A stretch of 64,000 nucleotides of DNA from Aphrocallistes beatrix (taxonomy: Eukaryota > Porifera > Hexactinellida > Sceptrulophora > Aphrocallistidae), in contig OY725488.1 of assembly GCA_963281255.1 (NCBI GenBank), positions 1,835,986 through 1,899,985 on the forward strand. The letters are read 5' to 3'. The translations under genes were made by a program, and so were the position numbers. The notes beneath the pieces are model-generated. The model did no database searches. It was not told where the DNA came from and was given only the letters and a program-made list of their open reading frames with translations. Positions 44,795 through 57,746 of this stretch are shown here, one piece after another. Numbering within the stretch: position 1 is the first letter of the stretch; each line of letters begins with the position of its first letter.

Positions 44795-45306
44795 TATATA
44801 TGTATATATATATCTGTACGAATTGATTGAAGAAACTGCCAGGCACAGACAGCTGATTTTTGGCATGTGGGAGTCTTTTGGCTATGGCTCCTGTAAGTTC
44901 TGAGCTCAGAGCAAAATGGCGACTAATCATGGAATTATGACGTCATTGTCACATTTTTAAAAGTTAAGCAACACAGTTATTCGAGCATAACTCAGCTATT
45001 ATAGGAGATAGAAGGCTGAAATTTTGATAGCATCTGTATACTAACATATCTCACATATGATGCAACTATCATCGAAAAATGATGACTCATCACTTTGTTA
45101 TGACGTCATCATTACTCATCAAAAATTCTAAAAATTGATAAATTTAGTGCTTTTTCGTGCGATATAGATTATAATGTAGGACAGACGTATTTAGAGATGT
45201 TATCTCCCTTATAAATAACCAATGTGATCCCAGGCGACCGAAGGGATCCTCCGGCGGACACAAAGTGTCCGCCAGCCGCGCAGCGCAAGCAAGCGAAGCG
45301 CGCTTG
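44795..45306 (+). repeat. family A forward copy
   Basis: Directly follows the previous copy, head to tail, and ends GAAGCGCGCTTGT. Confidence 0.85.
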
Positions 45307-45396
45307 TTATAGGTAAAGTTCGGCCATAATACTTCTCTATGGTCCCGAAAGTGGCCGATGTCATTTCTTAAAAACTATTTAAGATGCATAAATTAT

Positions 45397-45628
<232 letters not shown>

Positions 45629-45629
45629 G

Positions 45630-46123
45630 ATCTCTGTAACGAATTGATTGAAGAAACTGCCGGGCGCAGAAGGCTGATTTTTGGCATGTGGGAGTCTTTT
45701 GGCTATGGCTCCACTAAGTTCTGAGTTCAGAGCAAAATGTCTACTCATCATGGAATTATGACGTCATTGTCACATTTTTAAAAGTTAAGCAACACAGTTA
45801 TTCGGGCATAACTCAGCCATTATAGGAGATAGAAGGCTGAAATTTTAATAGAATCTGTATACTAACATACCTCACATATGATTTTCATCAAAAAGTGATG
45901 ACTCATCACTTTGTTATGACGTCATCATTACGCATCAAAAATTTTTAAATTGACAAATTTGGTGATTTTTCGAGTGATATCGATTAGCACAGTAGAACAG
46001 ACATATTTAGAGATGTTATCTCCCTTATAATTAACCGATGTGACTCCAGGCGACCGAAGGGAGCCTCCGGCTGACACGAAGTGTCCGCCAGTCGCGCAGC
46101 GCAAGCAAGCGCGAAGCGCGCTT

Positions 46124-46170
<47 letters not shown>
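45630..46170 (+). repeat. family A forward copy with (AAT)n tail
   Basis: Core to 46124, then (AAT)n to 46170. Confidence 0.9.
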
Positions 46171-46806
46171 CCTTACTATTAAAACTCGATTAATGTATAT
46201 ATATATATTTATTTATATATATATACATATATCTGTAACGAATTGATTGAAGAAACTGCCTGACACAGAAAGCTAATTTTTGTCATGTGGGAGTCTTTTG
46301 GTGATGGCCCCACTAAGTTCTGAGCTCAGAGCAAAATGTCGACTCATCATGGAATTATGACGTCATTGTCACATTTTAAAAAGTTAAGCAATACAGTTAT
46401 TCGAGCATAACTCAGCCATTATAGGAGATAGAAGGCTGAAATTTTAATAGAATCTGTATACTAACATACCTTACATATGATGCACCTATTATCAAAAAAT
46501 GATATGACTCGTCACTTTTTATGACTTCATCATTACTCATCAAAATTTTTAAAATTGACAAATTTTGTGATTTTTCGTGCGATATCGTTTATACTAGTAG
46601 GACAAACGTATTTAGAGATGTTACTTCCTTTATAATTAATCAATGTGCCCACAGGGCGCCTCCAGCGGACACAAAGTGCCCGCCAGCCGCGGAGCGCCAG
46701 CAAGCGGAGCGTGCTTGTAATAATAATTAATAATCATAATCATAATCATAATCATAATCATGATCATAATCATAATGATAATGATAATGATGATAATAAT
46801 AATAAC

Positions 46807-46856
<50 letters not shown>
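46171..46856 (+). repeat. family A forward copy with long simple-repeat tail
   Basis: Begins with CCTTACTATTAAAACTCGAT. Core to 46716, then CATAAT/AAT repeats to 46856, adjoining the 3' end of LINE copy 2. Confidence 0.85.
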
Positions 46857-48893
46857 TACATTTATATCCCGCAAATTCCATATTAATGTTTTCAAGTTCG
46901 CTGTACAATAATAATAGATCTATGTAGTATATGCATGAACGTATGTATATGTATGTACTCTTGTATTGTAATATATGTGTATGCATTGAAATTAATTTAA
47001 GATGTGTATATTAAGTGTTTATTTAAGTAGTTATGGGGTGTGCGATGCAGAAGTGGTGAGTTTTTAGTAGTTTTATGAAGATAGGGAGTGAAGGGACATT
47101 CCCGAGAAGAGAAGATTCTACTCAACAGGCGGAGCTAAAGTGAAAGCACGATCGCCCATGGTTTTGGAGGATTTGATAATAGGATGTTCAAGGAGGATGG
47201 CATTGGATGATCGTCGAGTGCGATTGGATGTCTTAACCTGTATGAACTGGATGATGTAGTCCGGAGCAAGAGAATGGATGGCTTTGTAAGTTATAAGGAG
47301 AATTTTGAATAGAGGATGCGATGTTTCTGAGGCAGCCAGTATAGGTTGATAAGAAGAGAGGACGAGAAGGCACGGGAGACATTGTAGATAAGTTTGGCTA
47401 CACTGTTCTGGACTCGCTGGAATCGAGCTAAGAGGGATGAGGGGCAACCATACAAGAGACTATTACAATAATCAAGACGAGATGTGATAAGAGAATTAAC
47501 GAGAGTTTCACAGACATCCCTAGATATACTTTCTAATACGCCGGATGTTATACGTAGATGTAGTTGAAGCAGGAGGCAACTTTGCTGACATGAGTAGAAA
47601 TTGAGAGGGTGTTGTCAAGTTCCATGATTCCCTACTTTTTTGAAGAAGAGATTCTCGACTCACCAACAGAGATGCAATCAGTTTGAACCTTAGATAGTTG
47701 TTGACGAGTCCCTATTATAAGGAACTCAGTCTTGGTGTCATTGATAAGCACCTTGTTGGTGAGGAATCAGGAGCGGATCGCAGAAATGCAAGATTGTATG
47801 GAGGAGAAAGCAGAATCTTCAGAAGAGATGAATCGGGTATAAAAGTAAGATAGACCTGTGTATCGTCAGCATAGCAATGCATGTCAAGGAGGTGGTACCT
47901 AATAAGGTCGAAAAGAGGACTGGTATAGAGGCTAAAGAGAAGCGGCCCAAGACAAGAACCCTAAGGAACTCCGTGTTGGACAGGGACTTTGGAAGAATTA
48001 GAACACTTAATAGAGACGAATTGAGTCCTACCAGAGAGGTAAGATTCAAACCAAGACAGAAAAGCATCACAAATGCCGAAATGAGACTGGAGACGATTGA
48101 GTAAGATGGCCTTATCAGCATGAGGTGGTAGAGCCTGTTGTTGGCGTAAGCCGAGAGTGAGTTAGCCTTACGGATGAGTGCTGGTCATGACGGGACTGAC
48201 TGATCCAATCAGAATAGAAACTGCAACGTTCTCTGTTCATCAAGTCAGTCACAAGATTCCTCTGATGCTTGAATGCAGACACATGGTCAGGGTCATTAGA
48301 CTGGCGCCTCTTCCGTTCAGCTTTCCTTCTCGCTCGCTTGGCCTGCTTGTTTCTGTTGGTGAACCAAGGGACACGGGGATGTGTGACGATGGTTTTGGTT
48401 CGCGGCGGAGCATGCTGATCAGGTGGGTTAGCACAGAGATCAGAAGAAGTGAGATCAGCAAGAAAGATTTGGAGGTTGATGGATTTGGAACGATAGCTAA
48501 CCTCCTTTGAGAAGAAGGATAAGGTTTAGAATGCGAGAGGCTAAAAGAGATGGAGAAATGGTCGGCGGAAGATGGATAGGAGCGGAATCGGAGTGGATGA
48601 TGTTGTTAGCTGAACGGGATATTATCAGATCGAGAATGTGACCCTTCTCATAAGTTGGCTGATTCACATGCTGGATTAAGGATAGAGAACGCAGGAGGAG
48701 AACTATTTAGACTCAGACGGGATGCCAACATGGATATTGAAGTCTTCAGTTATTATTAGGAGCTCTTTGCATAAGAGGATGGGTTCAAGGAAAGATGAAA
48801 ACTGTTCAAGGAAGGTTTTGAAATAGAAACAGGATGGTTCCTTGTGTAGGGAGGCTGATATATTAGGATAGTACGAAGGGAGATTTCAGAAGA
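46857..48893 (-). pseudogene. CR1/L2-like LINE copy 2 (EN-RT with 3' UTR)
   Basis: Minus strand, the fullest copy. An endonuclease segment near 48750-48715 reads ITEDFNIHVG, the GDFN-type catalytic motif, followed by GHILDLIISRS (about 48630). The linker reads HPRVPWFTNRNKQAKRARRK and LVTDLMNRERCSFYSDWI. RT blocks lie at 48121-47819 and earlier frames. The C-terminal domain at 47447-47118 has ILLITYKAIHSLAPDYI. A 3' UTR of about 250 bp runs to 46857 and ends in an ATT/TTA-rich tail on the coding strand. Many frameshifts make it inactive. Copies 1 and 3 match closely, so this LINE family was recently multicopy. The 3' tail abuts family A. Confidence 0.85.
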
Positions 48894-49430
48894 AGAGTTG
48901 TTCCATATAATTATGCGATGAACGTAGGACCACTCGATTTTCGATATCTTATAACTTAGTGATATTTTTGTTGATTTACCAAAAAACAGACGTATTTGGT
49001 TTTTTTTGTACTTTCTTTTCAGATCCATATATAATGTACAATTTTTGACATTTTAACTTTCTATTGATCCTATGAGGTGGGAAATATGATAGACTATCTC
49101 TGATTCGATTTTGGAAGCATTTGTTTTCTTTGCATGTCCTAAAAAGTATTTTGAGTGGCCAGGGTTCTACCATTTTGATGTGCTAGCGAAAAACGAAAAA
49201 AAAAACAGACTTTGAGACACTATATCTCAAAAACTAGAAAAGAGAATCAAAGGCGGTTTGGAATGCATAAGTAATTCTAGAAAGAGATACGTGCCCACGC
49301 TTAACATATCTTATAGCTCTACTTTCATCGTATGCTGTAAGCAAAATCATATGGTTTTTCGCGAGCGTTATCCTTAATTACTTATCATATATAGTATAGT
49401 ATTTTCAAAGAATAAGCCATATTGTTCATA
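48894..49430 (+). repeat. family B fragment
   Basis: Contains GCGATGAACGTAGGACCACT and TTTGAGACACTATATCTC blocks. Confidence 0.7.
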
Positions 49431-49440
49431 TGAATTCTTC

Positions 49441-49705
49441 TGTATGATGGCCCAGGCTAACCCATCAGCCGCCCATCCCTACCTATCAGCAGTCCACATG
49501 TATCCCACTAGCAACCCAAGCTTATCCATCAGTCGCCCAGGCTTACCCTTCAACTGTCCAAGTCTACCCAAGAGCAGCCCAGGTCACTTTAGCCCCCCCC
49601 AGGTCTACCTTCAACCCACCCAGATGAATCCACCTGCAGCCCGGCTTACCTAAGAGCCGCTCCAGGCCTATCCATCAACCGCCCCTGCTCTACCCACTAG
49701 CCGTA
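49441..49705 (+). CDS. Pro/Ala-rich repeat exon (QAYPSAA-like heptads), possible 3' end of a gene
   Basis: About eleven tandem 21-bp units with consensus CAGGCTTACCCATCAGCAGC encode Q-A-Y-P-S-(A/V)-(A/V) repeats in one frame (QANPSAA, then QAYPSVAQAYPSTV after a shift). The open frame 49447-49653 ends QMNPPAARLT. Single-base indels make units change frame, and further units lie beyond the stop. A possible acceptor is ATGATGGCCCAG at about 49448. 49706-50160 looks like a 3' untranslated or intergenic stretch with AATAAA at about 49969 and ATTAATAAA near 50125. It could be a host low-complexity exon or a non-coding minisatellite; the repeat itself is certain. Confidence 0.35.
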
Positions 49706-50164
49706 GCGTACTAATACTTTACTCCCAACTCGTACCACATACCAACTCGTACTAAGTCAACATAAAGTAACGTTTTTAAAGCAGGCTACTCACTCATCTA
49801 AAATTAAGCGTCATGTCGACTGATTAAAGTTACATTTTTCTGATCTCAAATTAAAAAGAAGAAGGCCAGAGTTGATTCATGCTAGTTATGAAAAATTGTT
49901 GCCACATTAAGGTCATCAATGCAGGTAAAAATTGTTTGAGGTCGTAATACCCACGAAAGAGTTGGAAATAAAATATTGGCGAAGACAAAGAGATCAAGAG
50001 CAGAATACGAGGATATATTGAGATGAGAGCGGTTTATCTCGAACGTCTATTGACTGTTATTTTAGCATAATAGTTTGTTACAAATGAAGCAAAATATTGT
50101 TGTCCTGAATGATATTGAAAATTAATAAATTTGAATTCAATACATTGTTATATTTATAGGTAGA

Positions 50165-51344
50165 TAATATCAGGAAATGGAAGTCTTAAGGTTACCGCAC
50201 TCGAAAAACCTTATGATTTGGCTTACAACATACGATGAAAGTAGAGCTATAAGAGATGTTAAGCGTAGGCAGGGATCTCCGTCAAGAAATACTCGCACAT
50301 TCCAAACCGTTTCTGATTTCTGATTTCTAGTTTTTGAGATACAGTGTCTCAAAGCAGTTTTTTTGTTTAACGCTAGCACATCTTAATGGTAGAAATCCGG
50401 CAACTCAAGGAATTGTTTAGAACAAACCAAGGAAACAAATGCTTCCAAATTCGAATCATAGATAGTCATATTTGCAACCTCATAGGACCAAAAGAAAGTT
50501 AAAATGACAAAAATTGTAAATTTTATCGGCATCCAAAAAAAAGGGCCAAAAAACGGCGAAAAATTTCTGTTTTTTAGGGAAATCAGGAATAAAATCACCA
50601 AGTTATAAGATATCGAAAATAAAGTGGTCCTACGTTCATCGCCTAATGATGGAACAACTCTTTAAATTTTCAAACCTCTATCTCAAACCAATTTTGACTT
50701 AAAATTCTGTAAAGACGGTCAATTTTGAAATTTTAAAGTCCCGAGATATAGAGATTTTAAGTTTAGATGTTAAGAAGAATGTAAAATGAGTTATTAAAAA
50801 TGAACAAAAGCATTCACAGACATTTATTCGCATTTATACTGCTGATTTAGGTATGTTCAAACCAAATTTTTACATAAAATAGCAAGAGTACCCTGAAAAT
50901 CCACAAATTTCCTTGAGGCCCCTAACCCCGAATATTTTGAGATAATTGTCAATAACAATTCATATTCCTAGCACTACGAAGTATAATTCATCAGTTTAGA
51001 ATGAATAGAGAGCTTCAAAAAGGATATTGGGAAGTTAGAGCGTAAGTCTACGACTTTTAGTTTCCAAGTTAGGATTTTCGAAAAATGCTACGTCATCATA
51101 TGACAAAAATCTAAAACTTACATTCCATAGGATGTAGTGCAATTATTATCAAAGAATAATATATGTACCCTCATAAAAAGTACATTAGGAAGTGAGAACT
51201 AAGAATTTGGGCTTATATTTACAGAGATAGAGAGATATCTCTTTTTTTTTACCCTAAACGGGGTTTTTGACCGAATATGGGAGGTCCAAGGCCAGAACTT
51301 TCAAAATAATTATCAAAAGTTCACCATTTTTTCTGTACACTTTA
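50165..51344 (-). repeat. family B, long reversed copy
   Basis: Reversed family B blocks in order, including TTTGAGACACTGTATCTC and the GACCTCCCATATTCGG segment. It ends at the family C insertion site TTAA. Confidence 0.75.
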
Positions 51345-52006
51345 TTAAGGTTGGCCTTTCCTATAATTGCTAACTTTTGACTTTTTCAACCGATTCATTT
51401 AATTTTTCAGTGCAGATTTGAATCGCAGAGTTATCTGCAAAACTGCATTAATAATTGAAATAATTCAACAGATTAAAAAATTTTTTTAAAATTTGGTCAT
51501 TTTACAAGGAAGAATTCAGGACACAATATGCTTACAATCCTTTAGAAACTTTTCAAATTCATTCATATCGATGATTTAACTAGTGAACAGACATATTTTT
51601 GAAATTTTGAAAATTGTTAAAAATTCACACCAAAACACCCGAAGAATTTTATTTTTAGTAATTTTGACATTATTTTTTTCATAATTCTCTTTGTATTTGG
51701 ATTATCAAAAATCTGTCTGTTCATTATGTTCTACTCTTCGAGATCTATCAGAAATCGTTGAGTTTTCGCCCCTATGTTTGAATTTACAAAAAGTTATCAC
51801 CTTTATAGTAATTGCTGAAAAAAAAGTCTCAGAAAATAGGATTTAGAAAGTATTTATACGTATACAGGGTGGGCCATAAGTAACCATCATATTTTAAAAT
51901 GTCATATCTCCGTCATTTTTTATCCATTTCACATGATTGACCGTTAATTTGAAAGCTATGAGGATGCTATTTTGTATTTTACTAACCCCAATAGCACTAG
52001 GAAGTT

Positions 52007-52673
52007 ATGCCTTTCCTCACAGACCCAGAGAGGGCGAGTATCATCAAATTGTATTATGAAAGCCAGGGCTCTCTCATCACAACTCAAAGAAAGTTTAGGC
52101 GTTTCTAGAACAGCAGAAAGGCCCCACACCACCATACTATTATAATATCATTAAGAAGCTTGAGGAGAACATCACTGTACATGATTTATCCAGAAAAGGT
52201 GCACCAGTCACTGCCAGGACCCCTCAAACATCCGAAAGATGAAGGACAAACTAGCTGATTCTCCCCACTGTTCCTCAAGAAGGTTGTCAAGAGAGCTCCA
52301 ATTGTCCTGGACAATGGTCAGAAGGATCCTTCATGAAGATCTCAACCTCTTCTCCTACAAAATACAGATCTTACAGAAGCAAAATGACCTTCAAAAGGAG
52401 AAAAGGCTCATTTCAAGGATTTTGGAGTTTTTTTTGGCCTACTTACAGTCCTGACCTAAACCCCTGCGATTTCTACCTTTGGGGTACCTGAAGGGCAGGG
52501 TGTACACTAACCCTGTTCCTAAGACTATTCGTGACCTAAAGAAGAACATAAGAAGAGAAATTAGGAAGATCAAGCCTGATACTTTGAAGAAAGTTTCAGA
52601 GAATGTACTCACGAGGCTCCAAAAGGTACTCTCCACAAAAGGCAGCTGGATCGAGCACATCATCAATGGTTAA
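52007..52673 (+). pseudogene. mariner-family transposase lacking the catalytic centre
   Basis: From Met at 52007, MPFLTDPERASIIKLYYESQ gives the first HTH. After a frameshift come SSRRLSRELQLSWTMVRRIL and FSYKIQILQKQND, the second HTH and linker. At about 52430 the reading jumps from LEFF to PTYSPDLNPCDFYLWG, the last catalytic block, followed by RVYTNPVPKTIRDLKK and the end SWIEHIING at 52673. The part with the first two catalytic Asp residues (roughly 130 aa by comparison with normal mariner lengths) is deleted, so this is a deletion derivative needing a helper. The C-terminal block is of the kind seen in insect and other invertebrate mariners. Confidence 0.8.
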
Positions 52674-52785
52674 GTTCTGCAATAAAAGAAAACAAAATAG
52701 CATCCTTTGTACTTTGTGATAATTTTTACCAAACTGATTTATCTCTTTTTGTTTACAAATTGGAGCAATTCAAAGTATGATAGTT

Positions 52786-54246
52786 CATGGACTTCTAAAC
52801 TACCTGGACAGTCCACTCTATTTTGACTCTATACCAAGTTAGGCCAGTTTGTATCCTTACTATTAAAACTCGATTAATCTCTCTCTCTATATATATACAT
52901 ATATAAAGCTGATTTTTGGCATGTCGGAGTCTTTTGGCTATGGCTCCACTAGGTTCTGAGTTCAGACCAAAAAGTCGACTCATCATGGAATTATGACGTC
53001 ATTGTCACATTTTAAAAGTTAAGCAACACAGTTATTCGAGTATAACTCAGTCATTATAGGAGATAGAAGGCTGAAATTTTAATAGAATATGCATACTAAC
53101 ATACCTCACATATGATACAACTATCTTTAAAAAATGATGACTCATCACTTTGTTATAACGTCATCATTACGCATCAAAAATTTTTTAATTGACAAATTTT
53201 GTGATTTCTCGAGTGATGATTTTAACACTAAGATAGACATATGTAGAGATGTTATCTCACATATAATTAAACAATGTGACCCCAGGCGACAGAAGGGAGC
53301 CTCTGGTGGACACTTTGTGTCCACCAGCCGCGCAGCGCAAGCAAGCGAGCGTGCTTGTATATTGATATCTCGAAAACTATTAATTATATTGGTATTAAAT
53401 ATATTAATGTTGAATAGCAAGTCGTTTATGGGGATTTCATTGGTCACATCGGCATACTTGAAATATTCATGTTTTTTAGTTTTGCGGTTTTCACACAATT
53501 CCATATATGGTAATATCATTGACACCCTTTCCTAGGTTGTGTTTAGGCGGAATAACTACAAGCAACATAGTTTTACCATATAGGTCATACTACATATACA
53601 CCATATAACTGCTACACTTATAATGAATAGTTTTCGAGATATCAATATACAAACGCGCTTCGCTTGGTTGCGCTGCGCGACTGGTGACCGAAGGGAGCCT
53701 GCGGTGGACACTTTGTGTCCGCCGCAGGCTCCCTTCGGTCGTCTGGGATCACATTGTTTAATTAATAGAGAGATAACATCTCTATATATGTCTATCTTAG
53801 TGTTAAAATCTATATCACTCGAGAAATCACAAAATTTGTCAATTTAAAATTTTTTGATGCGTAATGATGACGTTATAACAAAGTGATGAGTCATCATTTT
53901 TTAAAGATAGTTGCATCATATGTGAGGTATGTTAGTATGCATATTTTATTAAAATTTCAGCCTTCTATCTCCTATAATGACTGAGTTATACTCGAATAAC
54001 TGTGTTGCTTAACTTTTAAAGATGTGACAATGACGTCATAATTCCATGATGAGTCGACATTTTGGTCTGAACTCAGAACCTAGTGGAGCCATAGACAAAA
54101 GACTCCGACATGCCAAAAATCAACTTTATATATGTATATATATAGAGAGAGAGATTAATCGAGTTTTAATGGTAAGGATACAAACTGGCCTAACTTGGTA
54201 TAGAGTCAAAATAGAGTGGACTGTCCAGGTAGTTTAGAAGTCCATG
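52786..54246. mobile_element. fold-back element with about 600-bp inverted arms and 7-bp target duplication
   Basis: The left arm 52786-53381 and right arm 53626-54246 are inverted copies around a 244-bp unique loop. GATAGTT is directly repeated at 52779-52785 and 54247-54253; removing element and one repeat restores the mariner 3' TIR. The arms begin CATGGACTTCTAAACTACC and each contains a family A copy (forward in the left, reverse in the right) starting 71 bp in. Confidence 0.9.
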
Positions 54247-54864
54247 GATAGTTACTTATGGCCCACCCTGTATGTCCCTCAATTTCCATTAGTTTTAACT
54301 GCTTTGGAATATTAAATAACATGCAAGTATCCTTATTCGACAACTTATAGCAGTACTTAACTTCAAAATATGGTATATCCAAATTTTTCTCCATCAAAAG
54401 TGTAAAAAACTGGTCATTGCTAACTGGACACACATAAATGACCATATTCGATGGTGTCCGCCGGAATCCGAGCTCAATAACTTCTTTGAACCATGTCTGA
54501 TAATCATTTTAATACTAAATTCGTGCTCAGCACTAAATTTCCAGCAATTTGATATATATATTGACCATATTTGGAGAATCTTTTGGATGTCCGTGCATAG
54601 CAACGGCCAGGAATTTTTTCACATTCCTGGCCGTTGCTGGGAATCCGCAGCCAAAGAATTTCTCCAATTATGTCCAATATATATATCATATTGCTGGAAA
54701 TCTAGTGCTGAGCACGAATTTAGCATTAAAATGATGATCTAACATGGTTTAAAGATGTTATGGATATGATACTTTCCGTTTTAAAAATGTGTCCTTTTTT
54801 GGGCGACACCAGGTGGTAAAAGTGGCTCTAAGTGGCGAAATATTAGCATTGAAATTCTAAGGAA

Positions 54865-55534
54865 TCTATATATTTTCGTATATATCCTTTTATTTAGGAA
54901 TATAATAGATTATATATCTTCAATAGTTTTTAAGATATGACATCGGCATCTTTCGGGACTATAGAGAGATATTATGCCCGAACTTCAACTATAATAAGCG
55001 ATATCTCACGAACAAATGATCGGATCCGAGCAAATTATTTTTTGAAACGATCAAAATTTTAATTCTGATCCAGTGATCGCTAAATATCTGATATCAAACA
55101 GGCCATTTCCCGAGCATTTAATAAATGAACTCCCTTATAGAGCTTTTTTGTTTGGTTTTATTTGGCCATTCTTATAAATCCTTGTGCTATATAATCTCCA
55201 AAGGTGCCAAAACAATGTTAAGGTCCATATCATTGAAAAATTATCAAATAAGTTTAAAACTAATTGGTGAATGCGTCAAAAACCTCCAATAAAATTTCAA
55301 TTTTTAGTAACGCTGAACTTTAGGGGGTTAACTCATAAAAATCAAAATAAATACCGTCCAACTAGTACTATCAGACGGTAGACCGCTCAGTAATACAATG
55401 GAATTAACAATAAAAAATTTTTTTTACGCCAGGCAAAGTTTTTCGAGGGCGGTATCCTTAAAGACATTAAATAGTTTATATGCTAAGCAGATAGATTTTA
55501 AGAATTTAAATTCCCATCCTCTACTTCATCCATG
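54865..55534 (-). repeat. family B fragment
   Basis: Shares AAGATATGACATCGGCATC, AGCGATATCTCACGAAC and TTTTTCGAGGGCGG-type blocks with 21.6-22.3 kb. Confidence 0.6.
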
Positions 55535-55716
55535 GTAAAATTGACAAATTTGGTGATTTTTCGAGTGATATCGATTAGCACAGTAGAACAGACATATTTA
55601 GAGATGTTATCTCCCTTATAATTAACCAATGTGACTCCAGGCGACCGAAGGGAGCCTCCGGCGGACACAAAGTGTCCGCCAGTCGCGCAGCGCAAGCAAG
55701 CGCAAAGCGCGCTTGT
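55535..55716 (+). repeat. family A 3' fragment
   Basis: From AATTTGGTGATTTTTCGAG to CAAAGCGCGCTTGT. The next 80 bp contain short degenerate TGATCAAAATTCTACATT repeats. Confidence 0.8.
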
Positions 55717-55803
55717 TTATATCAATTTGTATTGAAATTCCACATTTCTAATCAAAGTTCAACATTTGTTTTCTGATCAAAATTCTACATTTTTACTGAT
55801 TAA

Positions 55804-56993
55804 GGTTGGCCTTTCCTATGGGCATTTTGTTTTTTATCAAAAATTTGCCAAAAGTCCTTTTAACTATTTTAGGATAACTAAAGGGGTTCTAAACAATAAT
55901 TTCGATTTTTAGAATTTCAATGCTGATATTTCGCCACTTAGAGCCACTTGTACCACCTGGTGTCGCCTATAAAAGGACACATTTTGTCTCATATCCATAA
56001 CTTCTTTGAACCATGTCAGATCATCATTTTAATGCTAAATTCGTGCTCAGCACTAAATTTCCAGCAATTTGATATATATATTGGACATATTTGGAGAAAT
56101 TCCTTAGCTGCGGGTTCCTAACAACGGCCAGGAATGTGAAACATTTTCTGGTCGTTGCTATGCACGGACATCCAAAAACTTCTCCAAATATGGTCAATAT
56201 ATATATCAAATTGCTGGAAATTTAGTGCTGAGCACGAATTTAGTATTAAAATGATGATCTGACATGGTTCGAAGATGTTATTGATCTCGAATTCCGGTGG
56301 ACACTATCGAATGTGGTTATTTTTCGGTGGCCAGTCAGCAATGACCATTTTTTCCCACTTTTGATGGAGAAAAATTTGATATACCATATTTTGAAGTTAA
56401 GTAGTCCTATAAGTTGTCGAATAAGGATATTTGTATGTTATTTAATATTCCAAAACAGTTAAAACTAATGGAAATTGAGGGACATATTTAAATATTTTAT
56501 AAATCCTATTTTCTGAGACTTTTTTTTCAGCAATTATAAAGGTGATAACTTTTTGTAAATTCAACATAGGGACGAAAACTTAACGGTTTCTGATAGATCT
56601 CGAAGAGTAGAACATAATGAACAGACAGAATTTTGATAATACAAATAAAAAGAGAATTAAGAAAAAATAGTGTCAAAATTACTAAAAATAAAATTCCTCG
56701 GGTGTTTTTGTGTGAATTTTTAACAATTTTCAAAATTTCAAAAATCTGTCTGTTCATTAGTTAGATCATCGATTTATGAATGAATTTGAAAAGTTTCTAA
56801 TGGATTGTAAGCATATTGTTTCCGATTTCTTACTTGTAAAATGACCAATTTTTTTAAAAAAAATTTTTATCTCTTTAATTATTTCAATTATTAATGCAGG
56901 TTTGCAGATAACTCTGCGATTCAAATCTGCACTGAAAAAATTAAATGAATCGGTTGAAAAAGTCAAAAGTTAGCTATTATAGGAAAGCCAACC
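55804..56993 (-). mobile_element. TTAA element (family C), copy 3
   Basis: Bounded by GGTTGGCCTTTCCTATG and ATAGGAAAGCCAACC with exact TTAA at 55800-55803 and 56994-56997. 1190 bp, opposite orientation to copies 1 and 2, with the central AACGGCCAGGAATGTG hairpin. Confidence 0.9.
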
Positions 56994-57100
56994 TTAAATG
57001 ATACAGTCTATATAAAACAGTAACAGCTAGACTTTTTATACAATTAGAAAATCTGTAGAAAAATTTATATTAAATAATAAAACAAACTAGCCTTCTAAAA

Positions 57101-57479
57101 CAGTAGCGGCTCGACCTGGGGGCTTGTTCCTTCCAAATAACATTACTTTCTCAGGCCCGGCGGAAGCAACTTTTTATTGGTCCGGCCAAAAGCAAATTTG
57201 CATATGAAAATAAGCCATAATGGCATAAAATTGGTCCGACCAAAGCCGGACCAGTTTCGCCGGCCCTGTTTCTACTCTGTGTCTTGATTTTCCGCTTCAA
57301 AATGAATTGAATAATATTAATTGATCAAAATATTGTTCCATAGAAGGTTTGAATGCTGTTGATCGATATTTTAGCGTCTAATATTTGAAACCTTCTGCGG
57401 GAGAAGCCTCCAAGACCCCCGTATTAGTTCACTTCGCTGCTCAGGAGCCTTTCAATCAAAAATCCTTGCTACGCCTCTG
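57101..57479. mobile_element. hAT-like MITE with a second GC-rich MITE nested
   Basis: The outer ends CAGTAGCGGCTCGACC and (complement) CAGAGGCGTAGCAAGG are of hAT style but diverged, and no duplication is visible. The nested element 57152-57268 has ends CAGGCCCGGCGGAAGC and GTTTCGCCGGCCCTG with TTTCT on both sides. I see nothing in 57480-57740. Confidence 0.5.
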
Positions 57480-57746
57480 CATTCACGTTGGTCTACTAAT
57501 TCTTGGACAGCCGAATTTAAGTTGCCTCCCTAATTTTATATGGTCTCCATTCACCTAAATTTTGCATCACGATTGCGGAATGTATCCACTTTTCATTATA
57601 GATTCCAAATTTTCAAATGAACGCTACTCTAGGTTTTTTTATATAAAAATGATATGTTCGTAGCATTACCCTCGGGAGCACATATAAAGTGGCAGGGGGA
57701 TGGGCTCACCAGCCCCCGCTTCCTACATCCATGTATAGAACTTTAA

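Larger units (their letters stand above)
51865..54270 (+). mobile_element. mariner-type element with internal deletion and a fold-back insertion
   Basis: The ends CAGGGTGGGCCATAAGTAAC and GTTACTTATGGCCCACCCTG are perfect inverted repeats flanked by TA (51863-51864, 54271-54272). Family C copies 1 and 3 show the site without the insertion. Confidence 0.9.
51349..54860 (+). mobile_element. TTAA element (family C), copy 2, split by a mariner
   Basis: Starts after TTAA (51345-51348) with GGTTGGCCTTTCCTA. Family C sequence runs to 51862 and resumes at 54273. The right end is missing beyond about 54860. The central hairpin AGCAACGGCCAGGAAT is near 54600. Confidence 0.85.

Noticed and set aside
44380..45110. 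TGACGTCA palindromes as CRE promoters
   Set aside because: They are fixed parts of family A in every copy and not tied to genes.
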